NCBI RefSeq assembly: GCF_000828085.3
Contig: NZ_JXCA02000001.1
Span: 1,131,191-1,195,190, forward strand
Source: Scytonema tolypothrichoides VB-61278
GTDB taxonomy: Bacteria > Cyanobacteriota > Cyanobacteriia > Cyanobacteriales > Nostocaceae
Length of the DNA stretch: 64,000 bases
Direction of reading: 5' to 3'
The notes beneath the pieces are model-generated. The model saw only the letters and a program-made list of their open reading frames with translations, was not told where the DNA came from and made no database searches. The position numbers and the translations under genes were made by a program. How positions within the stretch are numbered: position 1 is the first letter of the stretch; each line of letters opens with the position of its first letter. Below, piece after piece: positions 37,029 to 47,135 of this stretch.

Positions 37029-37786
37029 ATCCATTTAGGGCGTGTTTTCAAACTCGTTGTATCCTAAAAAAACAGTGATTGCAGGGTGTATTAATGAACC
37101 GAGGAGACTTAAGTAACGCACAGTGGTAAAGGTTAAAATCGTTACTAACGCCACAAAAACCTAGAACGGATAAGCCAAATAAAAGACTATCGCATGGTTA
37201 TAAATGCATTCTGTGAATACTAAGTACATCTCACCATAAAAAAGGGTCGAAATTTTAATTATGGTAGGTTGGGGAGCCACTGCCCTTCGGGTAAGCGCAA
37301 AGCGCACGCTACGCGAACGCAGTCGCCTGCGGAGGGAAACCCTCCCGCAGCGCTGTCTCACCGTGCGCGGGTTAAGCGCGTTGAGACATGTGGCGTGAGC
37401 GTAAGCTCCGATACAACAAGTTTTCAAATTCCGTTAAGATACTTGCAACAGGTTTTTAATACATATGTACTAAATTAGATTTGACTGCTCTACAACATAC
37501 TGGCTTCTGTTCAACTATCGGCTTTTTGACTAAAGTATCTCATGACAGATTTGTAAAATTTACGTAACTTATACCTGAGTAAATACCTCACTTATTAGTT
37601 AACAATTTTTAAAAAATATTTCGCTTTTTATATCGTTTTGTGTCAGATGAGCGATAAAATGCCCACTGGGCAAGCATTTTCTGATAAAAATCTCATATTG
37701 CCCAACAAACAAAGTCATCATTAGGCAAATTTTGCCTACATATTACTTTACAAAACGAGAACACGCATCAAAGGAGCCGAGGAAGC
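37029..37786. other. Long region upstream of chlH
   Basis: This 758-base gap contains a repeat with several short palindromes and the GGGGAGCCACTGCC variant (37271 onwards, to about 37400), then AT-rich DNA presumably carrying the chlH promoter. The stretch 37600-37760 has ATTGCCC/GGGCAA-type motifs. No gene, operator or riboswitch could be supported. Confidence 0.45.
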
Positions 37787-40700
37787 ATGTTCACTCACGT
37801 CAAGTCCACCATTAGACATATTGCGCCTGATAATCTGCGGGGGCGTCATTTAATTAAGGTGGTCTATGTCGTGTTAGAGTCCCAGTACCAGAGTGCATTG
37901 TCACAAGCGGTTCGGGAAATTAACCAAAATCATCCCAATCTGGCGATTGAAATCAGTGGTTACTTGATTGAAGAACTCCGAGACCAAGAAAACTACGAGG
38001 AGTTCAAAAAGGAAATGGCAAGTGCCAATATCTTTATTGCCTCGCTGATTTTTATAGAAGACTTAGCACAAAAGTTAGTTGCAGCAGTAGCACCATATCG
38101 CGATCGCCTGGACGTTGCCGTTGTTTTCCCCTCAATGCCCGAAGTTATGCGCCTAAACAAAATGGGCAGCTTCTCTTTGGCACAATTGGGGCAATCTAAA
38201 AGTGTAATAGCACAGTTCATGCGCAAGCGCAAGGAAAAATCCGGCGCTGGCTTCCAAGATGGAATGCTCAAGCTGCTGCGGACACTGCCGCAAGTGCTCA
38301 AGTATCTGCCAGTAGATAAAGCACAAGACGCCCGCAATTTCATGCTTAGCTTTCAGTATTGGCTAGGGGGTTCTCCAGACAACTTGGAAAACTTCTTGCT
38401 GATGCTAGCTGATAAGTACGTCTTGAAAAAGAATGTAGAAACGAAAAATTTCGCATCCGTACAATACAAAGCACCAGTTGTCTATCCTGATATGGGGATA
38501 TGGCATCCTCTAGCGCCGACAATGTTTGAGGATGTCAAGGAATACCTCAACTGGTACAACAGCCGTAAGGATATCCCCAGTGATTTAAAAGACCCACTAG
38601 CACCTTGTGTTGGGTTGGTGTTGCAGCGGACACACCTTGTGACTGGTGATGATGCCCATTATGTAGCAATCGTGCAGGAACTCGAAGCTATGGGCGCACG
38701 AGTTCTTCCAGTGTTTGCAGGAGGTTTAGACTTCTCCAAACCTGTGGATGCCTACTTGTACGAACCGACTACCAAAACACCCTTAGTGGATGCTGTTGTA
38801 TCCTTGACAGGTTTTGCCCTAGTAGGTGGACCAGCACGCCAAGACCATCCTAAGGCAATTGAAGCGCTTAAGCGGTTGAACCGTCCTTACATGGTAGCGC
38901 TGCCTCTGGTGTTTCAAACAACGGAAGAATGGCAAGATAGCGATTTGGGATTACATCCAATTCAGGTGGCGTTGCAAATTGCGATTCCTGAATTAGATGG
39001 CGCAATTGAACCGATAATTTTATCAGGACGGGATGGAACCACAGGGAAGGCGATCGCCCTACAAGACCGCGTCGAAGCAGTCGCACAACGCGCCCTCAAA
39101 TGGGCTAACCTCCGCCGTAAGCCGAAGTTAAATAAGAAAGTTGCCATCACCGTTTTCAGTTTCCCACCAGATAAAGGTAACGTGGGAACAGCCGCATATC
39201 TGGATGTGTTCGGCTCAATTTATGAGGTGATGAAAGCCCTCAAGAACAACGGGTATGATGTGCAAGACTTGCCTGAGTCTGCCAAGGAGTTGATGCAAGA
39301 AGTCATTCACGACGCGCAGGCGCAGTACAGCAGCCCCGAACTCAACATTGCCTACCGGATGTCGGTTCCTGAGTATGAAGCACTCACACCTTACTCGCAA
39401 CGGCTAGAGGAAAACTGGGGACCACCTCCCGGACAACTCAACAGCGATGGACAAAACCTGCTCGTTTATGGTAAGCAATTTGGTAACGTTTTCATCGGTG
39501 TTCAGCCCACCTTTGGTTACGAAGGCGACCCGATGCGGTTGTTGTTCTCGCGTTCTGCAAGTCCGCACCACGGTTTTGCTGCTTACTACACTTATTTAGA
39601 ACAAATTTGGCAAGCTGACGCAGTGCTGCACTTCGGGACTCACGGTTCCTTGGAATTCATGCCAGGAAAACAGATGGGGATGTCTGGAGAATGTTATCCA
39701 GATAACTTGATTGGCACAATTCCTAATCTTTACTACTACGCTGCAAATAACCCCAGTGAAGCGACAATTGCCAAGCGTCGCAGCTATGCGGAGACAATTT
39801 CCTACCTGACTCCTCCAGCAGAAAATGCTGGGTTGTACAAAGGTTTGAAAGAACTCAGCGAGTTGATTGGTTCTTACCAAACCTTGAAAGATACTGGACG
39901 CGGTATTCCTATCGTGAACACCATCATGGATAAATGCCGGATGGTGAACTTGGATAAGGATATCGTCTTAAGCGAGCAAGATGCCAAGGATATGACCGCC
40001 GAAGAGCGCGATAATATTGTTGGCTCTGTGTACCGTAAGTTGATGGAGATTGAATCGCGACTGTTGCCATGTGGATTACACGTTGTTGGGAAACCACCTT
40101 CGGCGGAGGAGGCGATCGCAACTCTCGTCAACATTGCTAGTTTAGACCGTTCGGAAGAAGAGATTCAAAGTCTACCCCGGATTATCGCAAGCAGTATTGG
40201 GCGTAACATCGACGAAGTATACCAAAACAGTGACAAAGGCATTTTAGATGATGTCCAGCTGCTGCAAGACATCACAATGACAACCCGTGCTGCAGTTTCC
40301 GCCCTTGTGAAAGAGCAAACCGACGCAGAAGGACGAGTTTCCCTCGTTTCCAAGCTCAACTTCTTCAACATGGGCAAAAAAGAACCTTGGGTAGAAGCAC
40401 TGCACAAAGCAGGTTATACCAAAGTGGATGTGACAGCACTCAAACCACTGTTTGAGTATCTAGAATTCTGCTTGCAGCAAGTTTGTGCTGATAATGAACT
40501 GGGGGCATTACTCAAAGGCTTAGAAGGGGAGTACATTCTTCCTGGTCCTGGTGGCGACCCCATTCGTAACCCGGATGTCTTGCCCACAGGTAAAAATATC
40601 CACGCCCTTGATCCCCAATCTATCCCGACCACAGCTGCTGTACAATCGGCTAAAATCGTTGTAGACCGACTCCTGGCACGTCAGATGGCAGAAAACGGCG

Positions 40701-41776
40701 GCAAATATCCCGAAACAATTGCTTGTGTGTTATGGGGAACCGACAATATCAAAACCTACGGGGAATCACTGGCACAAATCATGTGGATGGTCGGAGTACG
40801 TCCGGTTCCTGATGCGTTGGGACGAGTTAACAAGTTAGAATTAATACCTCTGGAAGAGTTGGGACGTCCCCGCATTGATGTGGTTGTCAACTGTTCCGGT
40901 GTCTTCCGCGACTTGTTCATCAACCAAATGAACCTGCTAGATCAAGCGGTGAAAATGGCGGCGGAAGCAGATGAACCATTATCAATGAACTATGTCCGCA
41001 AACATGCCCTTGAACAAGCGGAGGAAATGGGGATTAACTTGCGCCAAGCAGCAACTCGCATCTTCTCCAATGCTTCTGGTTCCTACTCGTCCAATATCAA
41101 CTTGGCGGTGGAAAACAGCACTTGGGACAGCGAAGCCGAGTTGCAGGAAATGTACCTCAACCGCAAATCCTTCGCCTTTAGTGCCGATAACCCCGGTACG
41201 ATGGAAGAATCCCGAAAGATTTTTGAACGCACTCTGAAAACTGCTGAGGTGACTTTCCAAAATCTCGACTCATCCGAAATTAGCTTAACGGATGTTTCCC
41301 ATTACTTCGATTCTGATCCCACAAAAGTTGTCGCTAGCTTGCGGGGTGATGGTAAGACACCAGCATCCTACATCGCTGACACCACCACAGCTAATGCTCA
41401 AGTTCGTAGTTTATCAGAAACCGTGCGTTTAGATGCTCGTACCAAATTGTTAAATCCCAAATGGTACGAAGGAATGCTGTCTCACGGTTACGAAGGTGTG
41501 CGCGAACTTTCCAAGCGCTTAGTAAATACAATGGGTTGGAGTGCAACCGCAGGTGCTGTGGATAACTGGGTTTATGAGGACACCAATGAAACCTTCATCA
41601 AAGATGAAGCAATGCGGAACCGCTTGCTGAATCTCAATCCTCATTCTTTCCGCAAAGTTGTTTCCACCTTGTTGGAAGTTAATGGTCGCGGTTATTGGGA
41701 GACAAGCGAGAGCAATTTGGAATTGCTACGCGAGTTGTATCAGGAGGTTGAAGATCGGATTGAAGGAATTGAGTAG
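37787..41776 (+). CDS. chlH: Magnesium-chelatase subunit H
   Basis: The 1329-residue porphyrin-binding subunit that, with ChlI and ChlD, inserts Mg2+ into protoporphyrin IX at the branch to chlorophyll. The frame is complete: N-terminal [20 protein letters not shown], the region [37 protein letters not shown]-like segment ([18 protein letters not shown]), [19 protein letters not shown] with likely porphyrin/metal ligands, and [20 protein letters not shown]. Length is normal. ATG at 37787 lies in GGAGCCGAGGAAGC-ATG with two candidate ribosome sites. ChlI and ChlD are not adjacent. Mg-chelatase is the counterpart of the ferrochelatase-like and sirohydrochlorin enzymes in this window. Confidence 0.97.
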   Translation: MFTHVKSTIRHIAPDNLRGRHLIKVVYVVLESQYQSALSQAVREINQNHPNLAIEISGYLIEELRDQENYEEFKKEMASANIFIASLIFIEDLAQKLVAAVAPYRDRLDVAVVFPSMPEVMRLNKMGSFSLAQLGQSKSVIAQFMRKRKEKSGAGFQDGMLKLLRTLPQVLKYLPVDKAQDARNFMLSFQYWLGGSPDNLENFLLMLADKYVLKKNVETKNFASVQYKAPVVYPDMGIWHPLAPTMFEDVKEYLNWYNSRKDIPSDLKDPLAPCVGLVLQRTHLVTGDDAHYVAIVQELEAMGARVLPVFAGGLDFSKPVDAYLYEPTTKTPLVDAVVSLTGFALVGGPARQDHPKAIEALKRLNRPYMVALPLVFQTTEEWQDSDLGLHPIQVALQIAIPELDGAIEPIILSGRDGTTGKAIALQDRVEAVAQRALKWANLRRKPKLNKKVAITVFSFPPDKGNVGTAAYLDVFGSIYEVMKALKNNGYDVQDLPESAKELMQEVIHDAQAQYSSPELNIAYRMSVPEYEALTPYSQRLEENWGPPPGQLNSDGQNLLVYGKQFGNVFIGVQPTFGYEGDPMRLLFSRSASPHHGFAAYYTYLEQIWQADAVLHFGTHGSLEFMPGKQMGMSGECYPDNLIGTIPNLYYYAANNPSEATIAKRRSYAETISYLTPPAENAGLYKGLKELSELIGSYQTLKDTGRGIPIVNTIMDKCRMVNLDKDIVLSEQDAKDMTAEERDNIVGSVYRKLMEIESRLLPCGLHVVGKPPSAEEAIATLVNIASLDRSEEEIQSLPRIIASSIGRNIDEVYQNSDKGILDDVQLLQDITMTTRAAVSALVKEQTDAEGRVSLVSKLNFFNMGKKEPWVEALHKAGYTKVDVTALKPLFEYLEFCLQQVCADNELGALLKGLEGEYILPGPGGDPIRNPDVLPTGKNIHALDPQSIPTTAAVQSAKIVVDRLLARQMAENGGKYPETIACVLWGTDNIKTYGESLAQIMWMVGVRPVPDALGRVNKLELIPLEELGRPRIDVVVNCSGVFRDLFINQMNLLDQAVKMAAEADEPLSMNYVRKHALEQAEEMGINLRQAATRIFSNASGSYSSNINLAVENSTWDSEAELQEMYLNRKSFAFSADNPGTMEESRKIFERTLKTAEVTFQNLDSSEISLTDVSHYFDSDPTKVVASLRGDGKTPASYIADTTTANAQVRSLSETVRLDARTKLLNPKWYEGMLSHGYEGVRELSKRLVNTMGWSATAGAVDNWVYEDTNETFIKDEAMRNRLLNLNPHSFRKVVSTLLEVNGRGYWETSESNLELLRELYQEVEDRIEGIE

Positions 41777-41801
41777 GTTATAACCGTGTAAATACCCCAA
41801 A

Positions 41802-41831
41802 TGTAGAGACGTTGCATGCAACGTCTCTACA
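41802..41831. repeat. GTAGAGACG palindrome, copy 1
   Basis: A perfect 30-base palindrome (TGTAGAGACGTTGCA and its complement) 25 bases after chlH. A half copy follows near 41858-41875. The same type recurs at 44216-44243, 57903-57932 and 63354-63383. Confidence 0.8.
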
Positions 41832-41921
41832 CATTGTCTGTTAGCACAAGACAGTCCGTGCAGCGTCTCTACAATAAAATCGCTAAAAATAGATATATAA
41901 TCCTCAATCTTAAATCCCCCT

Positions 41922-42497
41922 ATGACTGCCCTAACAGTTAATCTCAATCCTGTGATTGAACTGACAGATGAGCAATTTTTCCAGCTATGTCAGGCAAACC
42001 GCGATTTGAGGTTTGAACGCACTGCAACCGGAGAATTAATTATTATGCCACCCACAGGGGGAGAAACAGGAAACCGCAATGCTGGACTAACTGGTCAGCT
42101 TTGGTTATGGAATGAACAAAATAAACTAGGTATAGTTTTCGATTCTTCAACAGGATTTAAACTTCCCAACAGCGCCGATCGTTCCCCTGATGCTGCTTGG
42201 GTGAAACTGGAACGCTGGAACGCACTGACTCAAGAACAACAAACCAGATTTCTACCACTTTGTCCTGATTTTGTAGTTGAATTACTTTCGCCAAGTGATA
42301 GTTTGAAAGTAGCTCAGGAGAAGATGAAAGAATATCGAGAGAATGGTGCTCTTTTGGGTTGGTTAATTAACCGTAAATCTCGGCAAGTAGAGATTTATCG
42401 AATCGGGCAAGAGGTTGAAGTTTTGGAGAATCCTAATAGGTTGTCAGGCGAGGATGTACTACCTGGGTTTGTGTTGAATCTTGAGGCGATTTGGTGA
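41922..42497 (+). CDS. Uma2-family (DUF820) PD-(D/E)XK endonuclease-like protein
   Basis: A 191-residue protein. FERTATGELIIMPPTGGETG near the start, then NSADRSPDAAWVKLERW and CPDFVVELLSPSDSLKVAQE with KMKEYRENGALLGWLINRKS form the usual Uma2 arrangement, with the acidic and lysine residues expected of the PD-(D/E)XK site. These are abundant in cyanobacteria and of uncertain role. It precedes the broken AIPR gene, but 289 bases separate them, with no gene. Confidence 0.9.
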   Translation: MTALTVNLNPVIELTDEQFFQLCQANRDLRFERTATGELIIMPPTGGETGNRNAGLTGQLWLWNEQNKLGIVFDSSTGFKLPNSADRSPDAAWVKLERWNALTQEQQTRFLPLCPDFVVELLSPSDSLKVAQEKMKEYRENGALLGWLINRKSRQVEIYRIGQEVEVLENPNRLSGEDVLPGFVLNLEAIW

Positions 42498-42786
42498 TGG
42501 TCAGAGGCTGAACATTTATGGATACGAATCCGTTTTTAACCTTGTAGAGAAAGTTGTGATTGTCAGATGTCTGACAACAAGCCAGTGTGCGTCTACACCT
42601 GTCAAAATAGAGAATTGTAGGTTGGGTTTCCCTGCGTCAACCTAACCTACGGCAATGGGCAATCGTACTGCTTGTGATATAAATCACAACTGTTTAGCAT
42701 TGTATTGTGGTAAAAGTCACAACTGACTCAGTTATTTACTGATTTCTACAAAGAGATCTATTTGTAATACAGTTAGGAAAAAATAC

Positions 42787-43797
42787 ATGGCTGGCAACGA
42801 TAGCATAGTTCTCGATAACATTATTAAGCAAAATATAAATAAAAGTGATAAAGTACACAATCAATCTGAAGTTTTAAAAGAAAATACTGGTAAATATTTT
42901 TCCGGAGCCAAGGTTAACGTTAGCTTTGTTGGTGCACGAGAACTAATTGATTCTTCACGACTTGAAAAAAGCTATACTTTACAGTTAAAATTTATTGAAA
43001 ATTATATTTCTAGAGGTGAAGATAATTACGTTGTTTTAGCATCTTTAACAGACTATTATAATTTTGTGACTTACCCTAACTTTGAATTACGCACATATAT
43101 ATTTGCATTCAATGTTCGAGATTATCAAGGTAGTAATGTAGAAGTTAATAAAGATATTAAAGCCACTTTGGAATCCAATGATCATTTAGATTTTTGGTGG
43201 CTCAATAATGGAATTACTATTTTATCTTCAAGAGCAAGTATTGCTGGTAAAACTATTAGCCTAGATGATGTACAAGTTGTCAATGGTTTACAAACAACAA
43301 ACACGATTTATCATTACATTAAGAATAAGAAATATGACAGCAACACGTCGAAGGAAGAAAGAGCTATCCTCATAAAAATAGTTGTTACAAATGACCCAGA
43401 AACTAGAGATCGTGTTATCAAAGCAACAAATTTCCAAACCCCTATTCCACCAGCCTCTTTAAAAGCTACAGATCCAATACAATTAGATATAGAAAATTTC
43501 TTTCTAAATCATGAATGGTTTTATGACCGTCGAAAAAATTATTATAAGAACACAGGTAAGCAAATAGATAGAATCATTAGTATTCCGTACTTAGCTCAGT
43601 CGGTCATAGCAATAGTTTTTCATGAGCCAGATATTGCACGTTCTAGACCCTCGTCAATTGTCAAGAAAAATAACGATTATAAACGTGTTTTCAGTCAAAA
43701 AATAAGTCTTGAATTGTATCTCTTCTGCGCGACAACCATGAAAAAGTTGGAAAGTTTTATTCGTCTTGTTACATCTAGTATAGCAGTTGCCCGGTAG
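42787..43797 (+). pseudogene. AIPR-family abortive-infection protein, 5' part of broken gene
   Basis: A 336-codon frame with strong AIPR (PF10592-type) features: YVVLASLTDYYNFVTYPNFE, IFAFNVRDYQGSNVEVNKDI, LDFWWLNNGITILSSRASIA and VQVVNGLQTTNTIYHYIKNK. The family acts in abortive phage resistance. ATG 42787 has AGGA upstream. The frame ends at SSIAVAR-stop; more sequence of apparently the same gene continues in another frame at 43883-44188, so it is likely inactive. The N-terminal part seems shorter than in long AIPR proteins. Could also be a short, functional variant if the second part is a separate gene. Confidence 0.7.
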
Positions 43798-43882
43798 ATC
43801 AGGACATAAACTAATGAGAAAATATGGACACCACGAGACTTTCAACCCTGTTCCCTGTTAAGAGTTCCCTGTTCCCTGCTAT

Positions 43883-44188
43883 AAATCAAATAACTTAGCT
43901 ATTAATGAACAGTGGAAACATGCATCTCCCATTCGTATCTTAATGTTTCATCTAGGAATGCTGCTGGTAGTCAAAACACTTAATCAACCTGATTATAAAC
44001 CTAAAGATGTAGAATTAATTAAAGAAATTAATTTTTCTGATGAACTTATTACTAATACCTTATCTGAGTTAATTCAATTAACGAATGATTATGTAAAATC
44101 AAAAGACTTGCCAATAAACATTGGTATAAAACAAAAATATTTTGTTACGTATATATTAGAAAATGTGGAATTAAATCACTCGAAATAA
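43883..44188 (+). pseudogene. AIPR gene, 3' remnant
   Basis: In a frame shifted by one from the 5' part, SNNLAINEQWKHASPIRILM continues to VELIKEINFSDELITNTLSE and ends KYFVTYILENVELNHSK. This looks like the C-terminal end of an AIPR-like protein. Between the parts lies about 85 bases that include TTCCCTG heptamers (43846-43879), suggesting repeat insertion or expansion disrupted the gene. An internal ATG at 43943 could start a short protein, but I favour a remnant. Confidence 0.6.
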
Positions 44189-44215
44189 GATCGATTGTCA
44201 AATAAATAGACTACA

Positions 44216-44243
44216 GTAGAGACGCGGAATTTCACGTCTCTAC
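44216..44243. repeat. GTAGAGACG palindrome, copy 2
   Basis: GTAGAGACG (44216-44224) and CGTCTCTAC (44235-44243) with a ten-base loop, 28 bases past the AIPR remnant. The rest of 44189-44585 shows no gene. Confidence 0.7.
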
Positions 44244-44585
44244 AGAGAATTTGGTTTTTATATGTAGTTCATACAACTGAAAACTGCTGTAAATGTAAAA
44301 AACTTACACCCGTGAGGTTCCCACAGGGTAGCAATATCAAACCCCTGCGATCGCTTCACTCCGAAGAAAGCTGCCTATGTTCTCTAGGCACACACTCGCG
44401 TTCGCTGCGGACAACTATTTAGACGGACTTGATATCCCAGGGCTTTTCATTTGCACAAACCACATGGTAGAGGCACAGCATTACTATGCCCCCATACCAT
44501 TTCACGAAAAGTCTACAAATAAAGCCGGGAGAACCTTAATCAGCTTCCCCTAGCTTTATTCATAATCCTGATGTCTCCAAACTTA

Positions 44586-44807
44586 TTAAGCTTGCAGTGC
44601 CACGCTGCCTTCTGTTGACTCTGCTAAGATCCAAGCGGAGTAGACATCCTCAAGAAATCTTTTCTGATTATCAACTCCCTGAAGGTTGCTTGCTCGTACT
44701 TTTAAGGTAGTTAAATAAACTCCATGCAGTATTTGATGTCCATAACCAATAACTTGACCTATCTGCCCTGTGATTTGATGGCGTGCGTAATCTCCAATGT
44801 TCAGCAT
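44586..44807 (-). CDS. Small hypothetical protein
   Basis: A 73-residue protein MLNIGDYARHQITGQIGQVI with GGGAG nine bases upstream of ATG 44807. The first 45 residues (VIGYGHQILHGVYLTTLKVR) look like a small beta domain. No family is recognised. It is on the same strand as, and downstream of, the GT4 gene and the small frame at 44865. Confidence 0.6.
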   Translation of the reverse strand: MLNIGDYARHQITGQIGQVIGYGHQILHGVYLTTLKVRASNLQGVDNQKRFLEDVYSAWILAESTEGSVALQA

Positions 44808-44864
44808 ATTGATAACTCCCTGACGTAAAAGGTTTAGTGACCTGTTTTTTACTGTTTGTGGACG

Positions 44865-45050
44865 TTAGGTGCCATTTGGTGCAGCATGATGCAGAATCGC
44901 TCTTTTTATTAATGCTGCGTTTTCAGTGCTAAGTCCGGAGTATTTTCCATCTTGCACTTGGTAACACCAGTCGCCACCGTTAGGAAAAGCTGGTGCTTTG
45001 TCTACAACGCACAGACTCTTTGCAGGCGAAAAGTTCCGCAACACTATCAA
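44865..45050 (-). CDS. Possible small protein downstream of the GT4 gene
   Basis: A 61-codon frame reading LRNFSPAKSLCVVDKAPAFP and GGDWCYQVQDGKYSGLSTEN. It starts with TTG at 45050 or GTG at 45044, 11 or more bases past the GT4 stop, so it could be translated as part of that transcript. Composition is protein-like. No family recognised and no Shine-Dalgarno stands out. Confidence 0.4.
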   Translation of the reverse strand: MIVLRNFSPAKSLCVVDKAPAFPNGGDWCYQVQDGKYSGLSTENAALIKRAILHHAAPNGT

Positions 45051-45061
45051 AGCCGCAGAAA

Positions 45062-46339
45062 TTAAGCTGCAATTTGAGGTTTGCTCTCTATTGAGGGCAT
45101 GGTTTGAGGTAGTAGATGTGTGTACAGCTGAGTCAAGCGGGATGCGACACTATGCCAACTAAAGGCAATCTCTACTCGTTGTCTACCAGCTTCACCTAAT
45201 TGATCTCGCCAATCTGGGTTGAGCAAAATGCGGTCTATAGCAGCAGCAAAAGCGACTTCATCTTTAGGAGGTACGAGTAACCCAGTCACTTCTGGTACGA
45301 CTGTAAATTGCAGCCCCCCAACATCACTAGCCACGACTGGAGTCTGACTAGCCATTGCCTCAATTGCAACTAAACCAAAAGGTTCGTAGTGACTAGGTAC
45401 AACACAAACATCTGCGGCTGCATAGTAGGAGGGGAGAACAGCTTCATTTAGGCGACCTGGAAAGGTTGTACAGTTTTCCAATCCGAGTTCAGCGACAATG
45501 CTGGCGATGCGATCGCGCTCGATCCCATCGCTATGACCTGGACGATAGCCACCTCCAATCACAAGTTGTAGGTTAGCACGATCCCGCAAACTAGACTTTG
45601 CGACGGCTCGTACTAATGTTTCAATTCCCTTGCGTCGATCAAAACGACCAACATAGAGGATCATCTTGACATCAGGTGCAATTCCCAACTCTTGCCGTGC
45701 TACAGATCTTTGAATCAACCCAAACTTATCCACATCAGTCCCACAAGGAATGACCTCGATTTTTCCTTTAGTAGAAACGAGTCTTCGCATATGTTCCTGT
45801 TCTTGAGGACTAGTTGCAACAACTCGATCCACGGTTTCTAGACAGGCTTTTTCAACGGCTATTCGCTTACTAGCAATTGCTGGAATATCAGAAATAGCGC
45901 TGTACTTGACTGTTCCTAAAGAGTGGTAAGTATGCAACTGAATCAACGGTTGTTGTTTTTTCAGTTCCATACCCACCCACGAGGACAACCAATAGTTAGT
46001 ATGAATCAAAGGGTATTGAAATCCTTGCTTTTGCTGGAATGCCTGAAACTCTGCAATGAATTCTGGCAGATGCTCGAATAAGTGATCTCGCCCTATAAAT
46101 TCAGCCGGTCCAGTCTTCAATCGGATAGTGCGACATAATGGTCCATGCTGCACAATCGTAGCCTGCTGTGGACTACTTTGGCGGGTGAACATATCCACCT
46201 GCCAACCTTGCCCAGCAAGTGCATAACCGACTTGACGCACATAGACGTTTTGTCCCCCAGCCTCTTCCTGTCCGATTTCTGCAGCAGGGTCTCCATCAAC
46301 AGAAATCAGAGCGATGCGATGTTTTCTGGTCGGTAACAT
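45062..46339 (-). CDS. GT4 glycosyltransferase, sucrose-phosphate-synthase-like
   Basis: A 425-residue GT-B enzyme. IALISVDGDPAAEIGQEEAG followed by GQNVYVRQVGYALAGQGWQV is the nucleotide-sugar-sensing N-domain pattern shared by sucrose-phosphate synthases and sucrose synthases. MILYVGRFDRRKGIETLV and the E-x7-E motif EPFGLVAIEAM complete the C-domain. The length matches the minimal, phosphatase-free SPS of filamentous cyanobacteria. I therefore call it SPS-like, but related GT4 enzymes with other acceptors share these features. Start ATG 46339. Confidence 0.82.
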   Translation of the reverse strand: MLPTRKHRIALISVDGDPAAEIGQEEAGGQNVYVRQVGYALAGQGWQVDMFTRQSSPQQATIVQHGPLCRTIRLKTGPAEFIGRDHLFEHLPEFIAEFQAFQQKQGFQYPLIHTNYWLSSWVGMELKKQQPLIQLHTYHSLGTVKYSAISDIPAIASKRIAVEKACLETVDRVVATSPQEQEHMRRLVSTKGKIEVIPCGTDVDKFGLIQRSVARQELGIAPDVKMILYVGRFDRRKGIETLVRAVAKSSLRDRANLQLVIGGGYRPGHSDGIERDRIASIVAELGLENCTTFPGRLNEAVLPSYYAAADVCVVPSHYEPFGLVAIEAMASQTPVVASDVGGLQFTVVPEVTGLLVPPKDEVAFAAAIDRILLNPDWRDQLGEAGRQRVEIAFSWHSVASRLTQLYTHLLPQTMPSIESKPQIAA

Positions 46340-47135
46340 AGTTTTACTTCACCATATGGCAATGACTCCTGCCTCACCAGACCGGAAGAAAAAGTTATAT
46401 AGTCCTTTCTCATGGTCAAGGGCAGGTACAACGAAGCGCACAGATACCAGCCAAGGACACTGACGAGAACAATGCATTACTTGTTAAGAATGCGACTCGT
46501 TCAGTCTCCTCTCAATGCCGACGAAGTTAGCTGACGGGCTAGAACTGAGAGATGTCCCTCTCAGAGAACAGAAGAAAGAAAAAAAAAGACAGGAGAAAAA
46601 ACCGGAGTAATTTTGTCTTTTTTCGTTCTTCATTTTTCATTCTTCGCTCTTCTACTGAGATTAGCCCCAAACTTGGTTCCTCCGCTCCAGGCTTACCCCG
46701 GTGTAACAAAATGTTTTGGGTAAACCCTAGATTAGGCAGACTAATGTAGATTTGTTAAGAATTTTACCTGTAAGCGTGACTTAAGTCAACCTCTTTTTAG
46801 AGTGATTTCTGCTATCTACAAGCAATAATGCGCTCTAATGATGTTCCATTGCAAGCTATACACACACATAACAGGATTATCTGGCAGTATCGCCATGTGA
46901 AAAGATTAAGTAGATATTGCGTTTTTAGCGTAATATTGCGTTCTTGGTGTAAACGTTATGTTGATTATATCTTTTACAGAGAATAAAAAGAAGTATTAAA
47001 CATAACTTAATCATACAATATAAATTTTCATCAATGAAAATATATAAACATAATGATGATAACCTCTGCGTTAGCAGAGAATTTTTGTTTTTGACAGATG
47101 TTTTTTGCAATTAGAGAGGCAATTAGGAAGATTCA
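46340..47135. other. Long gap between GT4 and GH31, no gene seen
   Basis: An A-rich stretch near 46570-46610 and palindromic CTGAGAG/CTCTCAG near 46546-46566 are the only structures. Other short frames are AT-rich and lack protein-like composition. Confidence 0.5.

Noticed and set aside
37161-37427. 88-codon minus-strand frame upstream of chlH
   Set aside because: Arg-rich reading of a palindromic repeat; no start context or homology pattern.
40992-41260. Frames antisense to or within chlH
   Set aside because: Shadows of a conserved 1329-codon gene.
42661-42786. N-terminal extension of the AIPR gene
   Set aside because: The frame is open only back to a stop at 42724 and the extra residues do not resemble the family.
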